From Streptomyces sp. NBC_01497 (lineage in GTDB: Bacteria; Actinomycetota; Actinomycetes; Streptomycetales; Streptomycetaceae): 64,000 nt of DNA. The DNA is taken from positions 6,572,001 to 6,636,000 of the forward strand of contig NZ_CP109427.1 of the NCBI RefSeq assembly GCF_036250695.1, given 5' to 3'. The notes below the pieces were generated by a model. The model was not told the origin of the DNA. It ran no database searches and was given only the letters and a program-made list of their open reading frames with translations. The position numbers were made by a program, and so were the translations under genes. Of this stretch, positions 25,747-32,984 are shown piece by piece. Within the stretch, counting starts at the first letter, position 1, and every line of letters starts with the position of its first letter.

Positions 25747-26604
25747 TCAGCGGGCCAGTACGGCCAACTCGCGCCACTGGGGCAGCGGGACGGCGGAGCC
25801 CGCCCCCACCACGTGCAGGCAGACGTGGTCCGCGCCGGCGTCGTGGTGCGCGCGGACGCGCTCGCCGATGGCGTCCACGTCGCCCCGGGCGACGACACCG
25901 TCGATGAGACGGTCGCTGCCGCCGTCCGCCAGGTCGTCCTCGGTGAACCCCTGGCGCAGCAGGCTCCTCGCGTAGTGGTCCATCGTCAGGAACGCGCCGA
26001 GGAACTCCCGGGCGGCGGCGCGGGCCCGGCGTGGGTCGCTCTCCAGCACGACCGCCTGGTAGGGGGCCAGCAGCGGGCCCGCACCGAGGTGCTTCCTGGC
26101 GGCGGCCGTGTGCTCCGGCGTGACCATGAAGGGATGGACCCCGGCCGTGCGCCGTCCCGCCAGCCGGGTCATCCGGGGGCCGAGCGCGGCCATGACGCGC
26201 TCGTCCCGGGGCACGGGGACCGGGGCCTGGTCGAGTGCGTCCAGGTAGGCCCCCATGTCGGCCAGTGGGTGGAAGGCGCTCCCCGCGGCCTCGGCGGTCC
26301 CCGGATCGCTCACGCCCAGTCCGAGAAGCAGGCGTCGGCCGTACGCGCTTCCCAGCCGCGCGTGTCCGGCGGCCATGTCCTCGGCCCGGTGGCGCCAGAT
26401 GCTCAGGACGCCGACGGCCACCTTCGTCACGCGGGTGGCCCGCAGCAGTCGTTCCGCGTCCCCCAGGATGTCGCCGCCGCCCAGCCCCGGGATCCACAGG
26501 GCACCCCAGCCCAGTTCGTCCAGCTCCGCCGCGGCGTCCGCGATCTCCACCGGATCGGCTGTCCGCAGCTCGATGCTCCAGAGCCCTGTCCGTCCCAACT
26601 CCAT
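25747..26604 (-). CDS. LLM-class F420-dependent oxidoreductase (TIGR03620-like)
   Basis: This 285-residue luciferase-like (beta/alpha)8 protein has segments typical of the probable-F420-dependent group: GLWSIELR at the start, GWGALWIPG near residue 35, TKVAVGVLSIW near residue 60 and LLGLGVS near residue 90. Such enzymes use reduced F420 or FMN to transfer hydride to a small substrate. A GGGAAGG box precedes the ATG at 26604. It follows the SDR gene on the same strand after 180 bases and may be part of the same response. The substrate is unknown. Confidence 0.88.
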   Translation of the reverse strand: MELGRTGLWSIELRTADPVEIADAAAELDELGWGALWIPGLGGGDILGDAERLLRATRVTKVAVGVLSIWRHRAEDMAAGHARLGSAYGRRLLLGLGVSDPGTAEAAGSAFHPLADMGAYLDALDQAPVPVPRDERVMAALGPRMTRLAGRRTAGVHPFMVTPEHTAAARKHLGAGPLLAPYQAVVLESDPRRARAAAREFLGAFLTMDHYARSLLRQGFTEDDLADGGSDRLIDGVVARGDVDAIGERVRAHHDAGADHVCLHVVGAGSAVPLPQWRELAVLAR

Positions 26605-26784
26605 GGTGCCTTCCCGTCTGTACTGGTACATGGTCGTGCGGTGGGTCCCGCGCGGCCGGGCGGCCGGGCGGCCGGGGCCGGGCAGCCCGGGCCGCCGGGG
26701 GACGCGGGAGCGAGCCGGCGGAGGGCCGGTGTCCGTGCGCCGCGGCGCCCCCGCCGGTGTGTCCGACGCGGGGCCGGGTGGCGG

Positions 26785-27534
26785 TCAGATCTGGTTGCGT
26801 CCGCCGTCGACGAACATCTCCGTACCGGTGATGAAGGTGCTCTGGTCCGAGGCGAGGAAGAGGGCCGCGTCGGCGACCTCCTCCGGGCGGCCGACGCGGG
26901 CCAGTGGGATGGTGCCGGCCAGGAAGCTCTTGAGCTGGTCCGCCTGCTCCTGGTCGGGTGCCAGACCGTCGATCCCCGGGGTGTCGATGGTGCCGGGGCT
27001 GATGCTGTTGACCCTGATCGCCCGTCCCTTGAGCTCGTTGGCCCAGGTGCGCGCGAAGGAGCGCACCGCCGCCTTGGACGCCGCGTAGACGCCGAACGCC
27101 TCGTTGCCCAGGCTCGCCGCGTTCGAGGCAGTGAGGATGACGGAGGCACCCTCGTTGAGCTGCGGCAGTGCCTTCTGCACCGTGAACAGCATGCCCCTGA
27201 CGTTGATGTTGAACGTCTCGTCGAAGTGCCGCTCGGTGACCTGCTCCAGTGTGGAGAAGCCGCCGCCGCCGGCGTTGGCGAACAGCACGTCGATGCCCGC
27301 GCCCCGTCGGGCGACGGCCGCGTAGAGCCTGTCGAGGTCGGCGAGGTCCGCGACGTCACCGCGTACGCCGGTCGCCCGTGCGCCGATGGCGGCCACCGCC
27401 GCGTCGAGCGTCTCCTGGCGCCGGCCGGTCACGAACACGTGTGCGCCCTCCGCGGCGAACCGCTGTGCGGCGGCCAGGCCGATTCCGCTGGTACCACCGG
27501 TGACGATGGCCGTCCTGCCGTCAAGCTGTCCCAT
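26785..27534 (-). CDS. SDR-family oxidoreductase (TetR-controlled candidate)
   Basis: This 249-residue classical SDR has the TGGTSGIG cofactor motif at residues 12-19, NAGGGG near residue 88, the catalytic Ser in LTASNAAS and the YAASKAA motif near residue 149, so it should be active. It is close to glucose/3-oxoacyl reductases and also to quinone-inducible SDRs commonly paired with TetR genes. Upstream, at 27662-27675, lies TTAGT-N4-ACTAA, the pattern also found before the tetR gene at 25053. Its substrate is unknown. Confidence 0.92.
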   Translation of the reverse strand: MGQLDGRTAIVTGGTSGIGLAAAQRFAAEGAHVFVTGRRQETLDAAVAAIGARATGVRGDVADLADLDRLYAAVARRGAGIDVLFANAGGGGFSTLEQVTERHFDETFNINVRGMLFTVQKALPQLNEGASVILTASNAASLGNEAFGVYAASKAAVRSFARTWANELKGRAIRVNSISPGTIDTPGIDGLAPDQEQADQLKSFLAGTIPLARVGRPEEVADAALFLASDQSTFITGTEMFVDGGRNQI

Positions 27535-27865
27535 GATCTGGTGCTCCGTGTCGGTCGAGTGCGGTGGAGAGAGACCCCGCCGGTTGATGTAACGGCTTTG
27601 GTTGCTTCAATGGGCGCGGGTGGCCCCGGCGCATAGCGGCAAGATGGGGTCGGCGTATTTTTTAGTGCCTACTAAGAAACTAGTCCCCGCCGAGTGGGGG
27701 TGTCAAGGCGGAACGTGGCCGCCCGGTCGCCGTCGTCCGGCCACGGTCGACCGGCTCTCCGGTGGACGGCGGCAGGCCCGGTGGCGGACCGCGGAACGGG
27801 CCGGTGGTGGACCCGCGCCGTCGGGCGGTGGCGAACCGGAGCGGCCCGTCACCGAGTCGGGCGTC
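27535..27865. other. Intergenic region with SDR promoter
   Basis: These 331 bases lie between the SDR start and the end of the pseudouridine synthase gene, both on the minus strand. They contain an AT-rich promoter-operator island at about 27650-27690, described separately, and otherwise GC-rich sequence without a supported gene. Confidence 0.5.
27662..27675. promoter_or_regulatory. TTAGT-N4-ACTAA operator upstream of the SDR gene
   Basis: This inverted repeat, TTAGT-gcct-ACTAA, is followed at once by AAGAAACTAGT, in an AT-rich island about 130 bases upstream of the SDR start. It matches the site at 25012-25023 in front of tetR in both arm sequence and spacer length. Confidence 0.55.
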
Positions 27866-28807
27866 TCACTGGGCCACGGGCCACCGCGCCAGCCGCTGCC
27901 CGCTGGTGAAGGAGTGCGGCTCTCCCGTCAGCGGATCAGTGAAATCCAGTGCCCTGGCGAGGAGTTGAAGGGGCCGGTCGTAGTCCTCCGGCGCCGCGTC
28001 GCGGACCACGGGGTACAGCGGGTCGTGCAGCAGCGGCAGCCCGAGTGCGTTCATGTGCACCCGCAGCTGGTGGGTGCGGCCGGTGGCCGGGGTGAGCCGG
28101 TAGCCGCCGAACCCACCGCCGTGCGCGGCCAGTTCGACGCGCGTCTCACTGTTGGGGACACCGCCCGGCACCTCGTACGCCGCGAGCACGCCGCGGTCCT
28201 TCACGATCCGGCTGCGTACGGTGCGGGGAAGGGTGAGCGCCGGATCATGGGCGGCGACCGCCTCGTACTCCTTGCGCACCCGCCGCTCGGCGAACAGCCC
28301 CTGGTACGCGCCCCGGTCCGCCGGGCGCACCACGAACAGCACCAGACCTGCGGTGAGGCGGTCCAGCCGGTGGGCCGGCTGGAGTTCGGGCAGGTCCAGT
28401 GCCTGCCGCAGCAGTGCCACCGCCGTACGCGTGATGTGCCCGCCGCGCGGTGTCGTGGCGAGGAAGGGGGGCTTGTCCGCGACCACGATCCGCTCGTCGC
28501 GGTGGACCACGCGGATGGCGAAGGGCAGCGGCTCCTCGGCCGGCAGGTCCCGGTGGAAGAACACGTACAGGCCGGGCGTGTACGGGGTGGCGGGTGTGAC
28601 GGGCCGCCCGTCGGCGGTCACGAAGCGGCCCTCGCGCAGCATCTCCTCGATCCGCTCGCCGCCCGCCGCCGGTCCGTAGCGGACACTCAGATACTCCCGT
28701 ACCGTCCCGTGGCGGCCCTCCGGATCGGCGGGCAGGCGCACGCGTACGGCGTCCACGCCGTCCCGCTGCGGCAGGGGCGAGGCCGGCGTCCTGTGTCTGC
28801 GCACCAC
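27866..28807 (-). CDS. RluA-family pseudouridine synthase
   Basis: This is a 313-residue protein. The N-terminal part, about residues 1-85, resembles an S4-type or lead-in region (VREYLSVRYG, EEMLREGRFV). The catalytic domain contains HRLDRLTAGLVLF near residue 145, whose Asp is the nucleophile of RluA/RluC/RluD enzymes, and the late signature ATGRTHQLRVHMNALGLPLLHD. It isomerises specific uridines in rRNA or tRNA; which ones cannot be told. It starts with two tandem GTG codons and appears to be transcribed alone. Confidence 0.92.
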   Translation of the reverse strand: MVRRHRTPASPLPQRDGVDAVRVRLPADPEGRHGTVREYLSVRYGPAAGGERIEEMLREGRFVTADGRPVTPATPYTPGLYVFFHRDLPAEEPLPFAIRVVHRDERIVVADKPPFLATTPRGGHITRTAVALLRQALDLPELQPAHRLDRLTAGLVLFVVRPADRGAYQGLFAERRVRKEYEAVAAHDPALTLPRTVRSRIVKDRGVLAAYEVPGGVPNSETRVELAAHGGGFGGYRLTPATGRTHQLRVHMNALGLPLLHDPLYPVVRDAAPEDYDRPLQLLARALDFTDPLTGEPHSFTSGQRLARWPVAQ

Positions 28808-28903
28808 GCGGCAAGCCTACGGCGCCGCCCGGATGAGGCCGCCCGGGCCGCCGTCAGTGCGCCGCGACGTGCGGGGAACCGCCCTGGTTTAGGTCTGAGT
28901 CCC

Positions 28904-29797
28904 ATGTACACGCAAAATAGTGAGGTGATCAGTGTCCTCTTCGCCGTGCTGACGGCCATCAGCAACGGCTCAGCCTCGGTGCTGCAGCGCCGCGCCGCGG
29001 CGACGGTGCCCGACAGCGATGCCATGCACCTGTCCCTTTTCCGCCACCTGCTCAAGAAGAAGGTGTGGCTCGCGGGCATCGGCCTGGTGATCGTGGCAGC
29101 CGTCTGCCAGGCCGTGGCCCTCGCCACCGGGCCGATCGCGGTGGTGCAGCCGATCTTCGTGATCGAGCTGCCGTCGACACTGATCATCGCCGGGTACGTC
29201 TTCCGCTCCCGGCTCCCGCGCACGGCCTGGTACGGCGTCGCGGCCGTCACCCTCGGCCTCGCACTCGGGATGGCCTGCGCGGCGCCGGGCGGTGGCAGGG
29301 AGACCGTCCCGGGCGCCAGTTGGATTCCCGCGCTGATCGGCACGGTCCTCTTCGAGGCCGTGCTGATCACCCTCGCGCAACGCACCCGGGGCAACCCCAG
29401 GGCCGCCCTGTTCGGGCTCGCCGCCGCGTGCAGCTACGCGCTGACCGCGGCCCTGATGAAGGACGCCGTGGCGCGCCTGGCGGACGGCGACGGCATCGTG
29501 AAGCTGTTCGAGTCGTGGCAGCTGTACGCGACGGCCGTGGCGGGCGTGGGGGCGCTGTTCCTGCTGCAGAACGCCCTCCAGGCGGGTCAGCTGGTCGCCT
29601 CCCAGCCCATGCTGACCCTCGGCGACGCGCTCATCAGCATCACGTACGGGGTGACCCTGTTCGGCGAGACCCTGAACACCGGCTGGTGGCTGCTGCCCCA
29701 GCTGCTCGCGCTCGGACTGATCGCGGCCGGGTGCGTGGAACTCGCCAGATCACCGCTAGCGAGCGGCAACAGGCCACCGAAACCACGCGTCGTGTAG
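28904..29797 (+). CDS. DMT-superfamily transporter (NIPA/EamA-like)
   Basis: This 297-residue integral membrane protein has nine to ten hydrophobic segments. The opening VLFAVLTAISNGSASVLQRRA and the central TGPIAVVQPIFVIELPSTLI and LVASQPMLTLGDALISITYGVTLFGE segments are typical of the NIPA-like DMT branch, whose eukaryotic relatives are linked to Mg2+ transport. The bacterial substrates are not defined. A possible AGG box lies ten bases before the ATG at 28904. It ends at a strong bidirectional terminator facing the CHC operon. Confidence 0.88.
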   Translation: MYTQNSEVISVLFAVLTAISNGSASVLQRRAAATVPDSDAMHLSLFRHLLKKKVWLAGIGLVIVAAVCQAVALATGPIAVVQPIFVIELPSTLIIAGYVFRSRLPRTAWYGVAAVTLGLALGMACAAPGGGRETVPGASWIPALIGTVLFEAVLITLAQRTRGNPRAALFGLAAACSYALTAALMKDAVARLADGDGIVKLFESWQLYATAVAGVGALFLLQNALQAGQLVASQPMLTLGDALISITYGVTLFGETLNTGWWLLPQLLALGLIAAGCVELARSPLASGNRPPKPRVV

Positions 29798-29813
29798 CGG
29801 TCGGCCCGCCGGG

Positions 29814-29854
29814 CGTACGGGGGAGGGGCCGGGCGGGCGCCCCTCTCCCGTACG
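29814..29854. terminator. Strong bidirectional terminator
   Basis: A 16-bp stem (29814-29829 with 29839-29854, one G-U pair) closes a 9-base loop between the transporter gene and the end of the minus-strand CHC operon. Confidence 0.75.
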
Positions 29855-29875
29855 ACGCCCGGACGGGCGCCGGCC

Positions 29876-31561
29876 TCAGCGCCCGACGCGCTCGATCAGG
29901 CCCGCCGCGGCGTCCGCGGCGACCTGCTCGCGCAGCCGGTAGTGGATCTTCTTGCCGGTGGCCGTCGTGGGCAGCGCCTCCACGAAGCGGTACGCCCGGG
30001 GCCGTTTGTAGGAGGCCAGCATCGGGTGCGAGCGGCAGTGCTTCTCGCAGTCCTCGACCGTCAGGGCGGGGTCCCGGCGTACCACGTACGCGGTGACCAG
30101 CTGGCCCCACTCGGGGTCGGGCAGACCCACGACGGCCGAGTCGGCGACGCCGGGGTGCTCGCCCAGTACCTCCTCGACCTGCACCGGATGCACGTTCTCG
30201 CCGCCGGAGAGGATCATGTCGTCCTTGCGGCCGACGATCGTCACGTACTCGTCCGCGTCCCAGGTGGCGAGGTCGCCGATGTACAGCCAGCCGTCGCGGA
30301 AGTTCGCCGCCTCCTCGTCCGGCCGGCCCGTGTAGCCGTAGCCCGACTTGGGGGAGCGGACGATGACCTCGCCGATCTCCTGGCCGTTCTTCGCCGCGAG
30401 GTCGTCGGGGGCGGCGCGGCGGTCCTCGTAGACCTTCACGACGGCCACGTCGTCGTCAGTGGAGGCGCGGCCCGCGCTGCCCGCGTGCTCCGGCAGGTCG
30501 GCGGGGCGCAGGAACGTGTTCCAGAACGCCTCCGTCGTGCCGTACCCGTTGAAGATCCGCTCGGTGAGCACCCGCTGGTAGCGCAGGCACGCGGCCCGGT
30601 CCAGCGGCGCGCCCATGGTCACGATGCCGCGCAGCGAGGAGAGGTCGCGGGGCGCGGCCTCCTGCGCGTCCGCGAGCCGCTCCAGGTTCGTCGGCGCGCC
30701 GATCAGGAAGGTGAGGCCGCGCTCCTGCACCAGGTCGAGGACCGTCCCGGCGTCGAAGTGGCGCAACGGGACGGTTTCGCCGCCGATGTAGAACACCGGG
30801 TTCGGGCCGCCCGCGTACAGTCCGCCGCGGTGGAACCACGGCGTCATGTTGAGCGTGCGGTCCTCGGGAGAGAGCGGGAAGTGCATGATCACGTCGTGCG
30901 CGGAGAGCACCTCGGTCGCGTTGTTCAGCGGCACGCCCTTCGGCATGCCCGTGGTGCCCGACGTGTACAGGCGCGTGGTCTCCGCGTAGATCCCGCCGTC
31001 CGGCTCGGGCAGCGCGGGGCGGCCCTCGCCGCGCGCCGGCAGGTCGGCGAGCGCCACGGAGCCCGGCAGCGCCGCGTCGTCGGGATCGCCCGAGGCCACG
31101 TGCACGATCAGCTCGGGACGGTGGCCGGCGAGAGCGAGCGCCCGGCCCGCGTTCTCCGCGACGGCCGTGTCGTACACGAAGGCGCGCGGCCGGCCGGTGG
31201 TCAGCACGTGCGCGGTCTCGCCCGGTGCCAGCCGGAAGTTGACGGGCGAACCCACCGCGCCGAGCCGCTGCGTCGCCAGGTACAGCAGCGCGAACTCGGG
31301 GGTGTTGAACAGCTGGTACGCGACGAGGTCGCCCGCGCGCACCCCGGACGCCGCGAGGCCCGCGGCCAGCCGTTCGACCTCGTGGCCCAGTTCCGCGTAC
31401 GTCCAGCCGCGACCGGACGCGGGGTCGTACATCGCGGTGGCGCGCGCGTACCGGTGCGTGTTGCGTGCGAAGCCCGCCCAGTACGTGAAGCGGTTCTCGA
31501 ACACGGCGCGGTACGCGGCCGGGTCGTAGCCGGGTGCCTCGGCGGGGTCCGGGTCGGTCAT
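29876..31561 (-). CDS. Acyl-CoA ligase, last gene of the CHC-type operon
   Basis: This 561-residue ANL ligase has the core motif RLYTSGTTGMPKGVP near residue 200, GYGTTEAFW near residue 340 and the hinge region IGDLATWDADEYVTIVGRKDD near residues 425-445. The C-terminal lysine is in PTTATGKKIHYRL. A GAGAGGA box precedes the ATG at 31561. It lies 45 bases behind the ketosynthase gene and is co-transcribed with it. It is additional to the ligase domain fused to the AroA-like protein, so it probably activates a different acid, such as free cyclohexanecarboxylate or a fatty acid. That assignment is inferred; the sequence shows only an active ligase. Confidence 0.92.
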   Translation of the reverse strand: MTDPDPAEAPGYDPAAYRAVFENRFTYWAGFARNTHRYARATAMYDPASGRGWTYAELGHEVERLAAGLAASGVRAGDLVAYQLFNTPEFALLYLATQRLGAVGSPVNFRLAPGETAHVLTTGRPRAFVYDTAVAENAGRALALAGHRPELIVHVASGDPDDAALPGSVALADLPARGEGRPALPEPDGGIYAETTRLYTSGTTGMPKGVPLNNATEVLSAHDVIMHFPLSPEDRTLNMTPWFHRGGLYAGGPNPVFYIGGETVPLRHFDAGTVLDLVQERGLTFLIGAPTNLERLADAQEAAPRDLSSLRGIVTMGAPLDRAACLRYQRVLTERIFNGYGTTEAFWNTFLRPADLPEHAGSAGRASTDDDVAVVKVYEDRRAAPDDLAAKNGQEIGEVIVRSPKSGYGYTGRPDEEAANFRDGWLYIGDLATWDADEYVTIVGRKDDMILSGGENVHPVQVEEVLGEHPGVADSAVVGLPDPEWGQLVTAYVVRRDPALTVEDCEKHCRSHPMLASYKRPRAYRFVEALPTTATGKKIHYRLREQVAADAAAGLIERVGR

Positions 31562-31606
31562 GTTGCTGTTCCTCTCAGGGAAGCCTTCGGCAGGCACCGG
31601 CGGTGA

Positions 31607-32851
31607 TCAGACCGCGCGCAGTACGGCGACGCAGTTCTGGCCGCCGAAGCCGAACGCGTTGACCGCGGCGGCGCGCACCTCGGTCTGCCGGGCCGTGTGC
31701 GGCACGTAGTCGAGGTCGCACTCCTCGCCGGGGTTGTCCAGGTTGATCGTGGGCGGCACGATGCCGTCCCTGATCGCGAGCGCGCACACCATGGCGGAGA
31801 GCGAGCCCGCCGCCCCGATCAGGTGGCCCACCATGGACTTGGGCGAGCTGACGGCCAGGTCGTACGCGTGGGAGCCGTAGACCTCTCGGATCGCGCGGGT
31901 CTCCGTCAGGTCGTTGATCCGGGTGCTGGTGCCGTGCGCGCAGATGTAGTCGATGTCGCCCGCGTCGGTGCCGGAGGCGCGCAGCGCGAGACGCATCGCG
32001 TCCATCGCGCCCTCGCCGCTCGGGTCCGGGGCGGAGACGTGGAAGGCGTCCGAGGTCAGGGCGCCGCCCGCGACCTCCGCGTACGCGCGGGCGCCGCGCG
32101 CCCTCGCGTGCTCGGCGGACTCCATCACGCACACCACCGCGCCCTCACCGAAGACGAACCCGTCGCGGTCCGCGTCGAACGGGCGGCTCGCGTGCGTGGG
32201 GTCGTCGTTGCGGCGGGACAGCGCGCCCATGTTGGACAGGCCGGTGAACATGACGGGGGTGATCGCCGAGTCGGTGCCGCCCGCGATGACCACGTCGGCC
32301 TCGCCGGACAGGATCAGCCGGCGGGCCTCGATCAGCGCGTAGATGCCGCTGGCGCAGGCGAGCGCGCTCGCGGTCACCGGGCCCCGGATGCCGAGGTCGA
32401 TGGCGACCTCGCAGGCCGGCATGTTCGGGATGACCGACGAGACGAAGTACGGATTCACCTTGCGCGGGTCCAGGTGCATGGTGTCCACGGCGTTCTCGAC
32501 GCCGTCCATGCCCGCCACCGCGTTGTTGACGACGACACCGACGCGGCGCGAGTCGACGCCGTCCGTGCCGATGCTCAGCCCGGCGTCCTCGACGGCCTCG
32601 CGGGCCGCGGCGATCGCCAGCTGGGAGAAGCGTGCCGAGCGGCGCTCCCGCTTGCGGTCCAGCAGCTCGGAGGGGTCGAAGCCGGTGACCTCGCCCGCGA
32701 TGCTCGTCTGCATGCCCGTCGCGTTGAAGCGGGTGATGGGTCCGACACCCGACTTGCCCGCGAGGAGCGCCTGCCAGGTGCTCTCCCGGTCGTTGCCGAC
32801 GGGGGTGAGGGCGCCGAAGCCCGTCACCACCACTTGCTGATTGCTCTGCAC
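31607..32851 (-). CDS. Beta-ketoacyl-ACP synthase II (FabF-like)
   Basis: This 414-residue condensing enzyme has the thiolase fold with the complete Cys-His-His triad: Cys166 in ALACASG, His306 in HGTSTRIND and His343 in KSMVGHLIGAAG, plus the supporting Lys338. The GTG at 32851 is preferred because AGGAGGAG precedes it at ideal spacing, whereas upstream in-frame codons lack one. It lies within a pathway that makes an alicyclic acyl-CoA and no polyketide synthase is present. A role in extending that acyl unit with the cell's own ACP is plausible; FabF enzymes normally extend acyl-ACP, not acyl-CoA. A possible separate promoter lies at 32962-32984. Confidence 0.93.
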   Translation of the reverse strand: MQSNQQVVVTGFGALTPVGNDRESTWQALLAGKSGVGPITRFNATGMQTSIAGEVTGFDPSELLDRKRERRSARFSQLAIAAAREAVEDAGLSIGTDGVDSRRVGVVVNNAVAGMDGVENAVDTMHLDPRKVNPYFVSSVIPNMPACEVAIDLGIRGPVTASALACASGIYALIEARRLILSGEADVVIAGGTDSAITPVMFTGLSNMGALSRRNDDPTHASRPFDADRDGFVFGEGAVVCVMESAEHARARGARAYAEVAGGALTSDAFHVSAPDPSGEGAMDAMRLALRASGTDAGDIDYICAHGTSTRINDLTETRAIREVYGSHAYDLAVSSPKSMVGHLIGAAGSLSAMVCALAIRDGIVPPTINLDNPGEECDLDYVPHTARQTEVRAAAVNAFGFGGQNCVAVLRAV

Positions 32852-32961
32852 TGCGCTCCTCCTGCTCGGCTCCGGACTGCCAGGCATGGGCCTGCCAAAC
32901 CTTGAACCACAATCCGGCCGTTGTCGATAAAAGTCACGGACTCGGCGCGATATGCCCGCCT

Positions 32962-32984
32962 CATACGCGCCGTATGTCCGTCAA
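32962..32984 (-). promoter_or_regulatory. Possible promoter/operator for the ketosynthase-ligase pair
   Basis: On the minus strand TTGACG (32984-32979) is followed by the inverted repeat CATACG-GCG-CGTATG (32976-32962) and then CATATC. It overlaps the end of the FadH-like gene, about 110 bases before the ketosynthase start. It may allow separate control of the last two genes. Confidence 0.35.
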
